This document shows positions 6,491-7,434 of a stretch of 7,434 nt of DNA, piece after piece (position 1 is the stretch's first letter; every line of letters begins with the position of its first letter). Location: contig DAOVYZ010000169.1 in assembly GCA_030635365.1 (NCBI GenBank), positions 1 to 7,434 on the forward strand, given 5' to 3'. Made by a program: the position numbers and the translations under genes. Below the pieces are notes generated by a model. The model made no database searches. It saw only the letters and a list, made by a program, of their open reading frames with translations, and was not told the origin of the DNA. The DNA comes from Bacteroidales bacterium. GTDB taxonomy: Bacteria; Bacteroidota; Bacteroidia; Bacteroidales; UBA12077.

Positions 6491-7434
6491 TGTCCATTTA
6501 GAAGAAGAAACTGTTTGGCTTTCGCAAGCACAAATGGTTGAATTATTTCAGACAACAAAACAAAATATCAGCTTACACATTCGCAATATATTTAAAGAGG
6601 GCGAACTAGACGAAAATTCAGTTGTCAAGGATTACTTGACAACTGCCTCTGATGGTAAGCAATATTCTATGAACTACTATAATTTAGATATTGTTATTTC
6701 GGTTGGATATAGGGTAAAATCGCATCGTGGAACACAATTCCGTATTTGGGCAACCCAACAATTAAAAGAATATATAGTAAAAGGTTTTGTGCTTAACGAT
6801 GAGAAGCTAAAAGAAACAGGACATACAAATCAATACTTTGATGAACTGTTGGAGCGTATCCGAGATATCCGAAGTTCTGAGAAGATTTTCTATGCTAAAA
6901 TCAGAGATATTTATACTACTGCTATTGATTATGATGCAAATACGGAAGAAAGCCTATCATTCTTTAAGTCGGTTCAAAATAAGATGCACTGGGCAATTCA
7001 TGGTCATACAGCATCAGAGATAGTATATAAACGAGTAGATTCTACAAAACAAAACATGGGATTAACAACTTGGAAAAATGCTCCAACTGGTAAAATCAGA
7101 AAGACAGATGTTTCGATTGCTAAAAATTATTTGTCAGAAGATGAACTAAAAGATTTAAACCTGATTGTTGACCAGTACCTATCGTTTGCTGAACTACAAG
7201 CACGTAACCGAAACCCTATGTACATGAACGATTGGATTAAAAAGCTCAACGATTTTATGACACTTAATGACAAAGAGATTCTGGAACATGCAGGAAAGAT
7301 TTCAGCTAAAATTGCAAAAGAATTGGCTGAATTGGAATATGAAAAGTATAGGCATAAGGTGATTGATATTGAAGATGCAAAAATGATTAAGGAATTAGAA
7401 GAGGGATTAAATAAACTGGATAATAGTGTATATA
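6435..7434 (+). CDS. rhuM: RhuM family protein, open at the right edge
   Basis: The frame is open for 333 residues with no stop before the window ends. RhuM proteins (PF13310) are usually around 330-345 residues, so only the last few codons may be missing. The N-terminus shows the family's winged-helix-like segment VWLSQAQMVELFQTTKQNIS (27-46). Next come the DENSVVKDYLTTASDGK region (59-75) and the strongly conserved VGYRVKSHRGTQFRIWATQQL (90-110). The C-terminal half is helical, with the HWAIHGHTASEI segment at 185-196. The start at 6435 is the only one possible, because an in-frame stop lies at 6405-6407 and no other ATG intervenes. The name comes from a Salmonella pathogenicity-island gene. 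The biochemical function is not established; family members are common in type I restriction-modification and defence loci, which suggests an accessory DNA-linked role. It stands apart from the redox operon by 381 bases and is not functionally related to it. Confidence 0.92.
   Translation, partial: MNNSKILLYQTEDGQTKIDVHLEEETVWLSQAQMVELFQTTKQNISLHIRNIFKEGELDENSVVKDYLTTASDGKQYSMNYYNLDIVISVGYRVKSHRGTQFRIWATQQLKEYIVKGFVLNDEKLKETGHTNQYFDELLERIRDIRSSEKIFYAKIRDIYTTAIDYDANTEESLSFFKSVQNKMHWAIHGHTASEIVYKRVDSTKQNMGLTTWKNAPTGKIRKTDVSIAKNYLSEDELKDLNLIVDQYLSFAELQARNRNPMYMNDWIKKLNDFMTLNDKEILEHAGKISAKIAKELAELEYEKYRHKVIDIEDAKMIKELEEGLNKLDNSVY
6619..6645. repeat. Perfect 11-bp inverted repeat inside rhuM
   Basis: CAGTTGTCAAG (6619-6629) and CTTGACAACTG (6635-6645) are perfect reverse complements separated by five bases (GATTA). 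It lies about 185 bases into the RhuM coding region, over codons for S-V-V-K-D-Y-L-T-T-A, a stretch that is conserved in the protein family. It could form an mRNA hairpin or be a protein-binding palindrome, but it may also be a by-product of coding constraints. Confidence 0.75.

Noticed and set aside
6838..7023. Plus-strand 61-codon open frame inside rhuM
   Set aside because: It is an out-of-frame shadow of the RhuM coding region, which has clear family motifs across the same bases.

Overview
The window is AT-rich, every gene lies on the + strand, start codons lack strong Shine-Dalgarno sequences, and the protein families point to an anaerobic or facultative member of the Bacteroidota (a Bacteroidales/Marinilabiliales-like lineage is my best guess). 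This is an inference from composition and family content; no rRNA or marker gene is present.

Layout: (1) 1-80 is a leader that opens with a minus-strand copy of a short GCARAGAC-type repeat. (2) 81-1898 encodes a three-helix membrane protein with a C-terminal PQQ-like beta-propeller predicted to face the periplasm. (3) 1902-2141 holds a plus-strand copy of the same repeat (three 8-bp units) followed by the first half of a GxxExxY gene, cut off where the next gene begins. (4) 2138-6053 is the metabolic core, a tight two-gene operon. The first gene is a NuoE-NuoF (HydC-HydB-like) fusion with a C-terminal 2x[4Fe-4S] ferredoxin. The second is a NuoG-like protein in which a GltD-type FAD module, lacking its NAD(P)H-binding domain, sits between the N-terminal [2Fe-2S] domain and a C-terminal [4Fe-4S] domain. 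(5) 6054-6434 is accessory debris: a GC-richer island with a long imperfect hairpin resembling a degenerate attC site, then a two-frame remnant whose start resembles the N-terminus of restriction-modification proteins. (6) 6435-7434 is a RhuM-family gene that runs off the right edge.

The two core proteins together carry equivalents of much of the NADH-oxidising arm of complex I: FMN/NADH site, N1a, N3, N1b and N4-type clusters, plus extra ferredoxin clusters and an FAD. They most likely form a soluble NADH-linked oxidoreductase that exchanges electrons with ferredoxin or with a partner encoded elsewhere, such as a hydrogenase or formate dehydrogenase; no catalytic partner subunit is in the window. 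The FAD module without a pyridine-nucleotide domain is the most unusual biochemical feature. The operon is flanked on both sides by decayed mobile or defence-associated DNA, so its present neighbours probably say little about its function.
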